NCBI RefSeq assembly: GCF_026314295.1
Contig: NZ_CP111108.1
Coordinates: 2,232,001-2,296,000, forward strand
Direction: 5' to 3'
DNA from: Caproicibacterium sp. BJN0003
GTDB taxonomy: Bacteria; Bacillota; Clostridia; Oscillospirales; Acutalibacteraceae
Length of the DNA stretch: 64,000 nt
Shown: piece after piece, positions 1-7,449 of the stretch
Numbering within the stretch: the first letter of the stretch is position 1
Layout: every line of letters starts with the position of its first letter
Made by a program: the position numbers and the translations under genes
Notes under the pieces: generated by a model
Database searches by the model: none
Seen by the model: the letters and a program-made list of their open reading frames with translations, nothing else
Told to the model about the DNA's origin: nothing

Positions 1-152
1 AATATGTATGCAGTGTCTGTGGTTATGTTTACGATCCAGAAATTGGTGATCCGGAGCATGGGATTCCAGCCGGAACAAAGTTTGAAGACTTGCCTGCCGA
101 TTGGGTATGTCCTCTTTGCGGAGCCGAAAAAGATCAGTTTGAAAAAGAATGA
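1..152 (+). CDS. Rubredoxin (5' end cut by window edge)
   Basis: The reading frame ending in TGA at 150-152 encodes the last 49 residues of a rubredoxin. Both iron-binding cysteine pairs are visible: [12 protein letters not shown] near the start and [12 protein letters not shown] near the end. Rubredoxin is a small cytoplasmic one-electron carrier with an Fe(Cys)4 centre. The gene lies 12 bases upstream of a flavodiiron protein, its usual electron acceptor in anaerobes, so the two very likely form an oxygen/NO reduction operon. Only a few N-terminal residues and the start codon are missing. Identity is secure from the motifs. Confidence 0.93.
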   Translation, partial: YVCSVCGYVYDPEIGDPEHGIPAGTKFEDLPADWVCPLCGAEKDQFEKE

Positions 153-164
153 AGGTGTTAAAGG

Positions 165-1352
165 ATGAGCGCAATTAAGCTGAAAAATGGAATTTATTCG
201 GTCGGTGTGCTAAATCCTGCCCTCCGCGTCTTTGATATTGTCATGGAAGCAAAATATGGAACCAGTTATAATGCGTTCCTAATAACCGGAGAGAAAAACA
301 TATTAATTGAAACCGTTCATGCCGACTTTTTTGAAGAATACATTAAAAATATTGAGCAAGTCGTTCCTCTCGATAAAATTGATGCACTGATTATGAATCA
401 CACGGAACCGGATCATTCTGGTTCCGTTGCACAGCTTTTAAAAAGGTGTCCAAACCTCACAATTTACTGCACTGTGGCAGCAAAAAAATATATGGAAGCA
501 ATCGCAAATGAAAGTTTACCCTGCCATATTATAAAGCCGGGGGAAACTTTGGATCTCGGCAACAACCGAGAGCTGCAATTTATTCCGGCGCCGCTCCTGC
601 ATTGGCCCGACAGCATGTTCACATGGTATCCTGCCGAAAAGACACTTTTCACCTGTGATTTTCTGGGTACCCATTACTGCGAACCCACCATGCTGGACAC
701 TGGTATTCATGATCAAAAAGCTTATGAAGAACAATTTGCTTATTACTTTAAAAGCATCTTCGGTCCCTTTAAGCCTTATGTTTTAAAAGGACTAGCTTTG
801 GCAGATCCTCTGCCTGCAGAAATGATCTGTACAAGCCATGGCCCCTGTCTAACAAAAAGCATCGAACAACGAAAAGAGCTTTACCGTCTTTGGAGTACTC
901 CGAAAGTGCCGGAAAAAAAGTTAATTTTTATTCCCTATGTTTCTGCATACGGCTATACCAAAAAGCTGGCAGAAGCTGCGGCAGAAGCTTTCTCTTCAAG
1001 TCCTAATCTGGAAGTCTCTATGATGGATCTTGTTCATGCAGATCCTCTTGAGGTTGCCTCTAAAATTAACAGCTGCCATGCTTTGTTGGTGGGTTCCGAT
1101 ACAATCAACCGGGACGCGCCTTCCATTGTTTGGAAAACGCTCGCAATGATTGATGCCATTAACACCCGCAAACCCGCCGGTGCATTTGGTTCTTTCGGTT
1201 GGAGCGGAGAAGCTGTTCCTATGATAAAAGCCCGCCTGGAAGAATTAAAATTTAAATTTCAAGGGGATGGGCTGCGTGTCAATTTTATGCCTACTGAAGA
1301 AGATCTGAATTCTATGAGAAATTACGCTCTTCAGATTGTTTCGTCTCTCTGA
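165..1352 (+). CDS. fprA: Flavodiiron protein (FprA-type A flavoprotein)
   Basis: This 395-residue protein should reduce O2 to water (or NO to N2O) with electrons from rubredoxin. The N-terminal metallo-beta-lactamase-like half carries the di-iron ligands in the motif HTEPDH (H79, E81, D83, H84), with further candidates at H146, D165 and H225. The C-terminal half from about residue 252 is a flavodoxin domain (FIPYVSAYGYTKKLAEA for FMN phosphate binding). Length matches the short class A family. GAAGG lies 9 bases before the ATG. It directly follows rubredoxin and is closed by a terminator at 1361. Function is inferred from the family. Confidence 0.95.
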   Translation: MSAIKLKNGIYSVGVLNPALRVFDIVMEAKYGTSYNAFLITGEKNILIETVHADFFEEYIKNIEQVVPLDKIDALIMNHTEPDHSGSVAQLLKRCPNLTIYCTVAAKKYMEAIANESLPCHIIKPGETLDLGNNRELQFIPAPLLHWPDSMFTWYPAEKTLFTCDFLGTHYCEPTMLDTGIHDQKAYEEQFAYYFKSIFGPFKPYVLKGLALADPLPAEMICTSHGPCLTKSIEQRKELYRLWSTPKVPEKKLIFIPYVSAYGYTKKLAEAAAEAFSSSPNLEVSMMDLVHADPLEVASKINSCHALLVGSDTINRDAPSIVWKTLAMIDAINTRKPAGAFGSFGWSGEAVPMIKARLEELKFKFQGDGLRVNFMPTEEDLNSMRNYALQIVSSL

Positions 1353-1360
1353 GAGTGTTA

Positions 1361-1405
1361 AAAAGCAGAGCAGAAATCAATTTTTTAATTTCTGCTCTGC
1401 TTTTT
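1361..1405 (+). terminator. Terminator after the rubredoxin-fprA operon
   Basis: AAAAGCAGAGCAGAAAT at 1361-1377 pairs with ATTTCTGCTCTGCTTTT at 1388-1404. A T-rich tract follows. The 17-bp stem lies just after the fprA stop. Confidence 0.85.
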
Positions 1406-1435
1406 AATTTTGTAAATTTGTAAAAACTTTGATGT

Positions 1436-1479
1436 AAAAAACGTCTCGCCCTTTTTAACAAAGCGAAAGGGGCGAGACG
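1436..1479 (-). terminator. Terminator of the Xre-family gene
   Basis: The perfect 10-bp stem CGTCTCGCCC/GGGCGAGACG (1442-1451 and 1470-1479) is followed on the minus strand by six T residues (1436-1441). It sits 22 bases beyond the stop of the minus-strand regulator. Confidence 0.85.
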
Positions 1480-1501
1480 AAAATAAAGCTCCCAGATTTA
1501 A

Positions 1502-1756
1502 TCAGGGGTCATTTTTAAGGCCCAAAAGCCACTCTACCGAAACACCAAGGATCTTTGAGAGAGCAATCAACTCAATATCAGATACACTCCGGATCTGCCC
1601 TTCCAGTTTTGAAAGACCAGAAGCATTCATATCTACACCGTTGACCTGCAGCTGTGCAAGAAGCTCTTTCTGCTTCATACCAAGATCCTTACGGGCTTCT
1701 TCTACACGGGCTCCAACTAGATTGCGGCTCCCAAGTGCCTGTTTGCGTAATCTCAA
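1502..1756 (-). CDS. Small Xre/Cro-C1 family transcriptional regulator
   Basis: This 84-residue protein is essentially one helix-turn-helix domain of the Cro/C1 type. The segment LGMKQKELLAQLQVNG followed by ASGLSKLEGQIRSVSD fits helices 2-3, and VSVEWLLGL closes the domain. There is no effector or oligomerisation domain, so it probably acts as a dimeric DNA-binding repressor. The start is TTG at 1756 preceded by GGGAG with 9-10 bases spacing. Its promoter (1847-1875) and the pncB promoter diverge in the upstream gap. Target genes cannot be read from the sequence. Confidence 0.85.
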   Translation of the reverse strand: MRLRKQALGSRNLVGARVEEARKDLGMKQKELLAQLQVNGVDMNASGLSKLEGQIRSVSDIELIALSKILGVSVEWLLGLKNDP

Positions 1757-1846
1757 CGTGCTTCATCTCCCGTAAATTAATCAATTATTGCTTGCATTCG
1801 GGAATAGAATCCCCGGAAAATGATTCATCCCATATAAATTGTTAAC

Positions 1847-1875
1847 AGTATAATCTTTTTCCCCTAAAAGCGCAA
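1847..1875 (-). promoter_or_regulatory. Sigma-A promoter of the Xre gene
   Basis: Minus-strand TTGCGC (1870-1875) and TATACT (1847-1852) are separated by 17 bp. The transcript would start about 85 bases before the TTG start codon. Confidence 0.6.
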
Positions 1876-1952
1876 TAATAAAACTAATTTTCCTTTTAAT
1901 TTAAAGAACAATTCAAAAAATTTCAAAATCAGAAATTTTTTCTACATATTAT

Positions 1953-1981
1953 TTGTTATTTTCCAGGAACCTTGCTATAAT
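1953..1981 (+). promoter_or_regulatory. Sigma-A promoter of pncB
   Basis: TTGTTA (1953-1958) and a consensus TATAAT (1976-1981) are spaced by 17 bp. The predicted start near 1988 gives an 80-base leader before pncB. Confidence 0.8.
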
Positions 1982-2011
1982 ATCTCTAACGCAACTTTCT
2001 ATCCATACTAT

Positions 2012-2040
2012 GCTGCTATGCCATTTAAGGTGGCAGCAGC
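2012..2040 (+). promoter_or_regulatory. Hairpin in the pncB 5' leader
   Basis: GCTGC-TA-TGCCA (2012-2023) pairs with TGGCA-GCAGC (2031-2040), leaving a two-base bulge and a 7-base loop. It lies between the promoter and the ribosome-binding site. It could be an operator, an RNA control element or incidental; no known riboswitch class is recognised. Confidence 0.35.
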
Positions 2041-2067
2041 CAAAATTTTAATGGAGATGAAGATCCC

Positions 2068-3522
2068 ATGTACACACCCCCTGTAAAAACGAATTTGACG
2101 ATGCTGACCGATTTTTATGAAATCACGATGGCCAACGGCTATTTTCAAAATGGATATCGCGACCGGATTGTCTATTTTGATATGTTTTTCCGCAACATCC
2201 CTGACAATGGTGGGTTTGCCATCATGGCAGGTGTTCAGGAAGTCGCCGAATACATGAAAAATCTGACCTTTACCGAAAAAGACATTGACTACCTGAGAGG
2301 CTGCAAAATCTTCAGCGAAGAATTTTTGCAGTACTTGAAGGACTTCCATTTTTGCTGTGATGTATGGGCCGTTCCGGAAGGGGTTCCGATCTTCCCGGGA
2401 GAGCCCATTCTGACTGTCCGTGGGCCGGTAATTCAGGCACAGTTTGTCGAGACGATGATTCTTCTGACAATCAATCATGAAAGTCTGATCGCCACGAAAG
2501 CAAACCGGATCGTCCGCGCTGCGGAGGGACGCCCTGTTATGGAATTCGGCTCCCGCAGGGCACAGGGGGCCGATGGTGCCATTTTAGGCGCACGTGCGGC
2601 CTATATCGGCGGCTGCTGCGGAACTGCCTGTACGATCTGTGACCGAGACTATCAAGTGCCGGCACTGGGGACTATGGCACACAGCTGGGTTCAGCTTTTT
2701 GATAACGAATATGATGCCTTCTGCGCCTATGCAAAAGAATATCCGCATGCCTGCACACTGCTCGTAGATACCTACAATGTGCTAAAATCGGGCATTCCAA
2801 ATGCGATTAAAGTGTTTAATGACGTACTTCTTCCCATGGGCTATCGTCCCGCCGGAATTCGGATTGACAGCGGTGATATTACTTATCTTTCAAAGCGCGC
2901 ACGCAAGATGCTGGACGCTGCCGGTTTCCCGGACTGTAAAATCTGTGCCAGCAACAGTTTAGATGAATATATTATTCGGGACATGCTGATTCAGGGCGCC
3001 AAAGTGGACTCCTTTGGCGTTGGCGAGCGCATGATCACCAGCAGCAGCTGCCCTGTTTTTGGCGGAGTGTACAAGCTCTCTGCGGTAGAAGAACCAGACG
3101 GCTCTATTACGCCGAAAATCAAAGTCAGCGAAAATGTAACGAAGATTACGACTCCCTGCTTTAAGGAACTCTGGCGTTTATACGACCGTGATTCCGGAAA
3201 AGCTATTGCAGATGTGGTAACCCTGCATGAAGAAAAGATTGACGATACAAAGCCTTACGAAATCTTCGACCCTGAACACGAATGGAAGAAAAAGAAAATC
3301 ACAAACTTCCGTGCAGTACGGCTGCGTGAACAGCTTTTTGACGGCGGAAAATGCGTGATGCATAAAAAGACACTGCGTGAACTGCAGGCTTTCTGCAAGG
3401 AGCAGGTCTCTACCCTATGGGATGAGGTACTGCGCTTTGAAAATCCCCACAACTATTATGTAGACTTAAGTCGTCCGCTCTGGGAAGTCAAACGTCAGCT
3501 TCTAGACTCCTATACCTATTAA
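2068..3522 (+). CDS. pncB: Nicotinate phosphoribosyltransferase
   Basis: The 484-residue enzyme should couple nicotinate to PRPP (ATP-assisted) to give nicotinate mononucleotide, the entry step of the Preiss-Handler NAD salvage path in the cytoplasm. The N-terminus MLTDFYEITMANGYF is typical of the Firmicute NAPRTase group. EFGSRRAQGADGA near residue 155 and GIRIDSGDITYLS near 270 are family blocks around the phosphoribosyl-binding barrel, and VDSFGVGERM near 315 is another. GGAGATGAAG precedes the ATG. It stands alone under its own strong promoter and is followed by the RNase P RNA gene. Confidence 0.95.
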   Translation: MYTPPVKTNLTMLTDFYEITMANGYFQNGYRDRIVYFDMFFRNIPDNGGFAIMAGVQEVAEYMKNLTFTEKDIDYLRGCKIFSEEFLQYLKDFHFCCDVWAVPEGVPIFPGEPILTVRGPVIQAQFVETMILLTINHESLIATKANRIVRAAEGRPVMEFGSRRAQGADGAILGARAAYIGGCCGTACTICDRDYQVPALGTMAHSWVQLFDNEYDAFCAYAKEYPHACTLLVDTYNVLKSGIPNAIKVFNDVLLPMGYRPAGIRIDSGDITYLSKRARKMLDAAGFPDCKICASNSLDEYIIRDMLIQGAKVDSFGVGERMITSSSCPVFGGVYKLSAVEEPDGSITPKIKVSENVTKITTPCFKELWRLYDRDSGKAIADVVTLHEEKIDDTKPYEIFDPEHEWKKKKITNFRAVRLREQLFDGGKCVMHKKTLRELQAFCKEQVSTLWDEVLRFENPHNYYVDLSRPLWEVKRQLLDSYTY

Positions 3523-3545
3523 CAAAAGCTGACAAAAAGGGTCCA

Positions 3546-3574
3546 TTGACTTTCATTTTAAAATTCGATATAAT
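3546..3574 (+). promoter_or_regulatory. Sigma-A promoter of rnpB
   Basis: Near-consensus TTGACT (3546-3551) and TATAAT (3569-3574) are separated by 17 bp, about 9 bases upstream of the RNase P RNA 5' end. Confidence 0.88.
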
Positions 3575-3582
3575 GGATAAAC

Positions 3583-3930
3583 GCGAGCAGACCGGACAGC
3601 TGCGGATACAGCGGGAAACGGCGTATCTGAGGAAAGTCCGAGCTCCACAGGGCATGGATAACGGCTAACGGCCGCCGGGGGTGACCCTAGGGAAAGTGCA
3701 ACAGAAATATACCGCCGCTCTTTTGAGCGGTAAGGATGGAAAGGCGAGGTAAGAGCTCACCAGCATTCGGAGAACCGAATGGCTCTGCAAACCCTATCCG
3801 GAGCAACACCGCAGTGGGACATTTTGTGTCGGCCCGGCACGTCCCTAGAAGGTGGCATCGAGCTATGGCGGCAACGCCTGGCCAAGATAGATGGCTGTCA
3901 GAACAGAACTCGGCTTATAAGTCTGGTCGC
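3583..3930 (+). ncRNA. rnpB: RNase P RNA (catalytic subunit)
   Basis: This is the ribozyme that trims the 5' leader of pre-tRNAs. The universal block GAGGAAAGTCCGAGCTCC lies near 3629 and the 3' block ending in CTCGGCTTATAA near 3910. The ends pair as helix P1: GCGAGCAGAC (3583-3592) with GTCTGGTCGC (3921-3930), one mismatch. The roughly 348-base length fits the bacterial class. Open frames overlapping it are not genes. A strong promoter precedes it and a terminator follows directly. Confidence 0.96.
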
Positions 3931-3931
3931 A

Positions 3932-3960
3932 AACCCGGTATGGAAACATGCCGGGTTTTT
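3932..3960 (+). terminator. Terminator of rnpB
   Basis: AACCCGG (3932-3938) pairs with CCGGGTT (3951-3957), followed by a T run. It begins two bases after the mature RNA end. Confidence 0.85.
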
Positions 3961-3991
3961 ATATTTTAAATTTAAAAATAAATTCTTAAAC

Positions 3992-4028
3992 AAAAAGCGA
4001 TCAAGAGCAACAGCTCGTGATCGCTTTT
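3992..4028. terminator. Bidirectional terminator between rnpB and the dehydrogenase operon
   Basis: AAAAGCGATCA-A-GAGC pairs with GCTC-G-TGATCGCTTTT around a 4-base loop. T-rich tails exist on both strands, better on the minus strand, where it closes the operon ending at 4080. Confidence 0.82.
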
Positions 4029-4079
4029 GCTATTTTATTGAAAGTTTATCGTACAAATATCACAGAAAATCGCTTTAAA

Positions 4080-5210
4080 TTATCCTTTCGCAGAAAAACG
4101 ATCATATTTTAAAGCATCAATCTGCACACAAGTTGGTTCTCCAGTAACGAGTTCACTCATGATCGTACCAACTCCAGGCCCGATGCCAAATCCATGACCT
4201 GTAAAGCCACAGGCGATAAACAATCCCGGAATCTCATTGACCTTATCAATAATTGGAACCTGATCAGCAGAAATATCAAGCCAACCTGCCCAATGACGAA
4301 CGATTTTCGCATCCGCTAAAACCGGGAAATATTTCATAATTCCTCTGCAGATACTTTCCGCCGTCATGGAAGTGGACTTTGCAGAATCCGACTCTTTATG
4401 ATTTTTATGATAATTCTCCAAGCCGGAAGATCCTCCAAATGCAAAAGAACCATGTTTCGTCTGATGACCATAAAAATCCGCCTCAGCCGTACCCAGCATC
4501 TGCCAGAACATCGGCGGCTGTACTTCTGTCACCAGGCACTCATTCAGCATCCGATAAAGCGGCACATCAATTCCGACGGTATTTAAAATCGCACGGGAAC
4601 CATATCCCGCCGCTACAATAATGTTGTCTGCTTCATAAGTATTTCCGGCATCTGTGACCACCGCTCCGGCTTTTCCGCAGTGAAGCTGAATCTTTGTAAT
4701 TTTTTCTCCAGTGATAAAATGAACTCCCAACTGGAGTGCACGACGATAAAACGCCAGCGTCGTCATCATGGGGTTTGCATGCCCATCAGTTGGACACCAG
4801 GAAGCGCCGATTACCTCTTGAGACATATAGGGGCAGATTTCTCTAGCCTCGTCCCCTGTAATCATTTTGACGTCCAGCCCTGCCGCCTGACTCTTTTGAG
4901 TCAGCTTTTTTAAAATTTCGAGATGTTCCGGCGTCTTTCCGAGACGAAGATTTCCGTCTTGATGATACTCCACATCGACCCCTAATTCTTCGTTCAGGTT
5001 AGGCCACAAATTTTGAATGGCATACATAGCGATGGGAAGCTCCCGCACATCACGTGCAGACTGACGAACCCCGCCTCCATTGCGGCTGGAACCGCCGTTT
5101 CCAATCATGGTCTGTTCCAACACCAAGCACTTTAATCCTTTTTTCGCAAGATAATAAGCGGATGAATTTCCAATAATTCCGCCCCCAATAATAATTACAT
5201 CTGCATTCAT
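4080..5210 (-). CDS. FAD-dependent amino-acid/amine dehydrogenase, DAO family (HcnC/OoxB-like)
   Basis: This 376-residue protein has an N-terminal FAD fold (IIIGGGIIGNSSAYYLAKKG) and the D-amino-acid-oxidase family layout ending in IACGFTGHGFGIGPGVG. It is closest in type to the beta subunit of HCN synthase and opine oxidase and to sarcosine/hydroxyproline dehydrogenases. It would be the catalytic subunit that strips a hydride from an amino acid or amine and passes electrons to the partner subunits. It overlaps the upstream BFD-like gene by one base (TAATG) and is last in the GltS-led operon. The real substrate is unknown; a glutamate-related compound is suggested only by the neighbouring transporter. 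Confidence 0.85.
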   Translation of the reverse strand: MNADVIIIGGGIIGNSSAYYLAKKGLKCLVLEQTMIGNGGSSRNGGGVRQSARDVRELPIAMYAIQNLWPNLNEELGVDVEYHQDGNLRLGKTPEHLEILKKLTQKSQAAGLDVKMITGDEAREICPYMSQEVIGASWCPTDGHANPMMTTLAFYRRALQLGVHFITGEKITKIQLHCGKAGAVVTDAGNTYEADNIIVAAGYGSRAILNTVGIDVPLYRMLNECLVTEVQPPMFWQMLGTAEADFYGHQTKHGSFAFGGSSGLENYHKNHKESDSAKSTSMTAESICRGIMKYFPVLADAKIVRHWAGWLDISADQVPIIDKVNEIPGLFIACGFTGHGFGIGPGVGTIMSELVTGEPTCVQIDALKYDRFSAKG

Positions 5211-5533
5211 TAATCATCCACCTCATTGCTGAAAATTTTCATTTCAATGGGACGCGCCGGGCCACGGGCGGTCGGTTCTTCCAAATCCGAAGGGCGAATT
5301 CCCAGCTCTTTTGCCATAATTCCCTTTACAATTTTTGTACAGGTACCACCTTGACACAATCCCATTCCTGCACGGGTAAATCGTTTTAGCTCCGTCATCG
5401 TGCGCATGCCATCATGAATCGCGCGCCGGATTTCTCCTTTTGTAATTTCTTCACAGCGACAAATAATCAAATCATCGTCCGGCTGAGGAACGAATTCACC
5501 AATATCAAGATTACGGTCAATTATTTTTGCCAT
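5210..5533 (-). CDS. BFD-like [2Fe-2S] subunit of the amine dehydrogenase
   Basis: This 107-residue protein carries the BFD-type [2Fe-2S] motif: IICRCEEITKGEI at about 24-36 and GLCQGGTCTKIV at about 57-68, the usual C-x-C...C-x4-C arrangement. In HcnB-type proteins this module is fused to the FAD/NAD subunit; here it is a separate gene. It should relay electrons between the DAO-type subunit and the larger flavoprotein. GGGAGG precedes the ATG. It begins 2 bases after the upstream gene stop and overlaps the next gene by one base, so stoichiometric translation is likely. Confidence 0.85.
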   Translation of the reverse strand: MAKIIDRNLDIGEFVPQPDDDLIICRCEEITKGEIRRAIHDGMRTMTELKRFTRAGMGLCQGGTCTKIVKGIMAKELGIRPSDLEEPTARGPARPIEMKIFSNEVDD

Positions 5534-5535
5534 TT

Positions 5536-7116
5536 TTAAGCCTCCCTTTTAAAGAATCGCGCCTTCATGGACATGTTAGCCGGTACTTTCATGGTGAGAA
5601 GCACGGTTCCATCCATAATCGGTGCAGTTCTTGTCTCTAAAACTTCGGCATCACACAGAACGGAACCATCCCGTCCCAATGCTTTTCCGTGATCTCCTTT
5701 TGCTGGAAGCGGCAAAAACTCGTAAGGTAAAGTGACGCTGGCATATCCGGGCTCATATTCTTCGTTGACCAGGAAAATCGCCTGTCCGGAACAGGAAGCA
5801 ACACACATTCCGCAGCCGGTACATTTTTTCTGAGAATCAATGGCCGGCAGACGGGTAATCTGACTTCCTACCCGAATACAGCCAAATTTACAGGCATCCT
5901 GACAGGGATTGCATGGAATATTCTGCGTACATTCGATAACCGGATGAACCCCTTTTGCATGGGTAACGCCGGGGAATTTCTCGATTTCTTCATCTGAAAC
6001 AAATCCCTTTTTGAGAAGGCTCTGAGAAAGCGGAATTCCCTCATCTGTTTCTTTTAGATCGGTTCTTCCACGATTTTGAGGAGAGAACATTCCCTGATGC
6101 AGCTGATCCATAGAGGAACGCAGCTTTTGAACTTTCTCTTCAAATACGGCATCTTCCAAATAACCCAGACGATGTGCAGCGGCCGCTCCGGCAATTCTTC
6201 CGCCAATCATTGCAGAGGAGGCTTCTTCAATTCCGGCAACATCTCCTGCCGCAAATAATCCGGGCACAGAAGTCTGATTATAAGCATCTACCGCTGGAAC
6301 CGGTCCACCCTTATCAATCATTTCACAGCCCGCCATACGTGTTAGCTGGCTCATCGGTGACAGTCCTACTGCCATACAGATGGTATCAACGTCAAAATGC
6401 TTTTCGGTCCCTTTGATAGGCTGAAACTTTTTATCTACTTCTGCAATCTTTACACCGGTTACACAATCTTCGCCCTCTGCTTCCACAACCGTATGGGAAA
6501 GATAAAACGGAACCCCCATTCGTGTCAGCTTTGAAGCATGAACCCCGTATCCGCCAACACGTGGTGCCGCATCAATGATTGCTGCGACTTTGATTCCCGC
6601 CTGCATCAGCTGAAAAGAAACGACCAGTCCAACGTTTCCGCTTCCGACCATCAACACTTTTGTGCCGGGCTGCACTCCATGCAGATTCATCATTGTTTGC
6701 GCTGCACCTGCTCCGATTACGCCAGGCAGAGTCCAGCCTTTAAATGGAACCATGTTCTCCCTTGCGCCGGTTGCTACGATGATGTTATCGCCCTTATAGT
6801 GATGGACTTCTCCATCCTTCATAACGGTAATTTCCATGCAGTCAAAAATCCCCATTACAATCGCATTGAGGCAAACTTCTACACCCAATTTTTCCGCTTC
6901 TTCCAACAATTCCTGCCCAATTCGAAATCCACGGATTTTGGCTTTATGTTCCTTAGAACCGAAAAATTTATGAATCTGTTTAAAAAGCTGTCCGCCGGGA
7001 CGGGCATTTTCATCGAACACAATGACTTTCATTCCTACTTTAGCTGCTTCGATTGCAGCGGAAAGCCCGGCCGGTCCAGCTCCAATTACAATCAGTTCGT
7101 ATCTTTTCATTTTCAT
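5536..7116 (-). CDS. FAD/NAD(P) oxidoreductase with 2[4Fe-4S] ferredoxin domain
   Basis: The 526-residue protein has an FAD-binding N-terminus (IGAGPAGLSAAIEAAK), a second nucleotide site (VLMVGSGNVGLVVSF) and a thioredoxin-reductase-like FAD closure (GLFAAGDVAGIEEA). After about residue 380 it adds a ferredoxin segment with CNPCQDACKFGC and CTGCGMCVASC clusters, enough for two [4Fe-4S] centres. This resembles HcnB/proline dehydrogenase alpha subunits with an extra electron outlet to ferredoxin or NAD(P). The first of two closely spaced ATGs is used; AAAGGAG lies about 10 bases upstream. It is the electron-distributing subunit of the four-gene enzyme. Confidence 0.87.
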   Translation of the reverse strand: MKMKRYELIVIGAGPAGLSAAIEAAKVGMKVIVFDENARPGGQLFKQIHKFFGSKEHKAKIRGFRIGQELLEEAEKLGVEVCLNAIVMGIFDCMEITVMKDGEVHHYKGDNIIVATGARENMVPFKGWTLPGVIGAGAAQTMMNLHGVQPGTKVLMVGSGNVGLVVSFQLMQAGIKVAAIIDAAPRVGGYGVHASKLTRMGVPFYLSHTVVEAEGEDCVTGVKIAEVDKKFQPIKGTEKHFDVDTICMAVGLSPMSQLTRMAGCEMIDKGGPVPAVDAYNQTSVPGLFAAGDVAGIEEASSAMIGGRIAGAAAAHRLGYLEDAVFEEKVQKLRSSMDQLHQGMFSPQNRGRTDLKETDEGIPLSQSLLKKGFVSDEEIEKFPGVTHAKGVHPVIECTQNIPCNPCQDACKFGCIRVGSQITRLPAIDSQKKCTGCGMCVASCSGQAIFLVNEEYEPGYASVTLPYEFLPLPAKGDHGKALGRDGSVLCDAEVLETRTAPIMDGTVLLTMKVPANMSMKARFFKREA

Positions 7117-7122
7117 ATTCGC

Positions 7123-7431
7123 TTACTCCTTTGCCTTGATGCCATATTGTGTCTGTACCTTCATACCGGCCTTGAGCGGTGTTACACAAGTACGGATATT
7201 GGGTTTTCCATCCACAATCATGACGCAGTCCGTACAGCGCCCAATCGCACAAAATACGCCGCGCGGTTTTCCAAAACGAGAAGTATAACGATGAGTCATC
7301 ACCCCCGCCGCACGCAAAGCTGCAGCAATCGGTTCTCCTTCGTATCCCTGCATTTCTTTTCCGTCCAATGTAAAGGTGACTAATTCACCTTTTTGAAATT
7401 CCCCCAAAATCGGATGTTTCTGAATTCTCAC
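7123..7431 (-). CDS. [2Fe-2S] ferredoxin-like subunit (HcnA type)
   Basis: The 102-residue protein is a plant-type-fold [2Fe-2S] domain like HcnA and the N-terminus of sarcosine oxidase alpha. Ligands are in GVFCAIGRCTDCVMIV (C-x4-C-x2-C) and a fourth cysteine in NIRTCVT. It starts at GTG (7431), with AGGGG about 8 bases upstream. It lies 6 bases before the large flavoprotein and 18 bases after the GltS transporter, so it is part of the same transcript. It likely shuttles electrons within the complex. Confidence 0.85.
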   Translation of the reverse strand: MRIQKHPILGEFQKGELVTFTLDGKEMQGYEGEPIAAALRAAGVMTHRYTSRFGKPRGVFCAIGRCTDCVMIVDGKPNIRTCVTPLKAGMKVQTQYGIKAKE

Positions 7432-7449
7432 GATATTCGCCCCTTATAT

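Noticed and set aside
2013-2040. NAD-type riboswitch before pncB
   Set aside because: Only a single bulged hairpin is visible; no conserved riboswitch core could be recognised, so it is listed only as a hairpin.
3736-4078. Open frames over the RNase P RNA region
   Set aside because: They lie on top of a well-supported structural RNA and its terminators, and resemble no protein.
6538-7383. A 281-codon plus-strand frame opposite the flavoprotein genes
   Set aside because: It is the antisense shadow of two well-identified minus-strand genes with family motifs, and its translation is rich in His, Cys and Phe with no recognisable domain.
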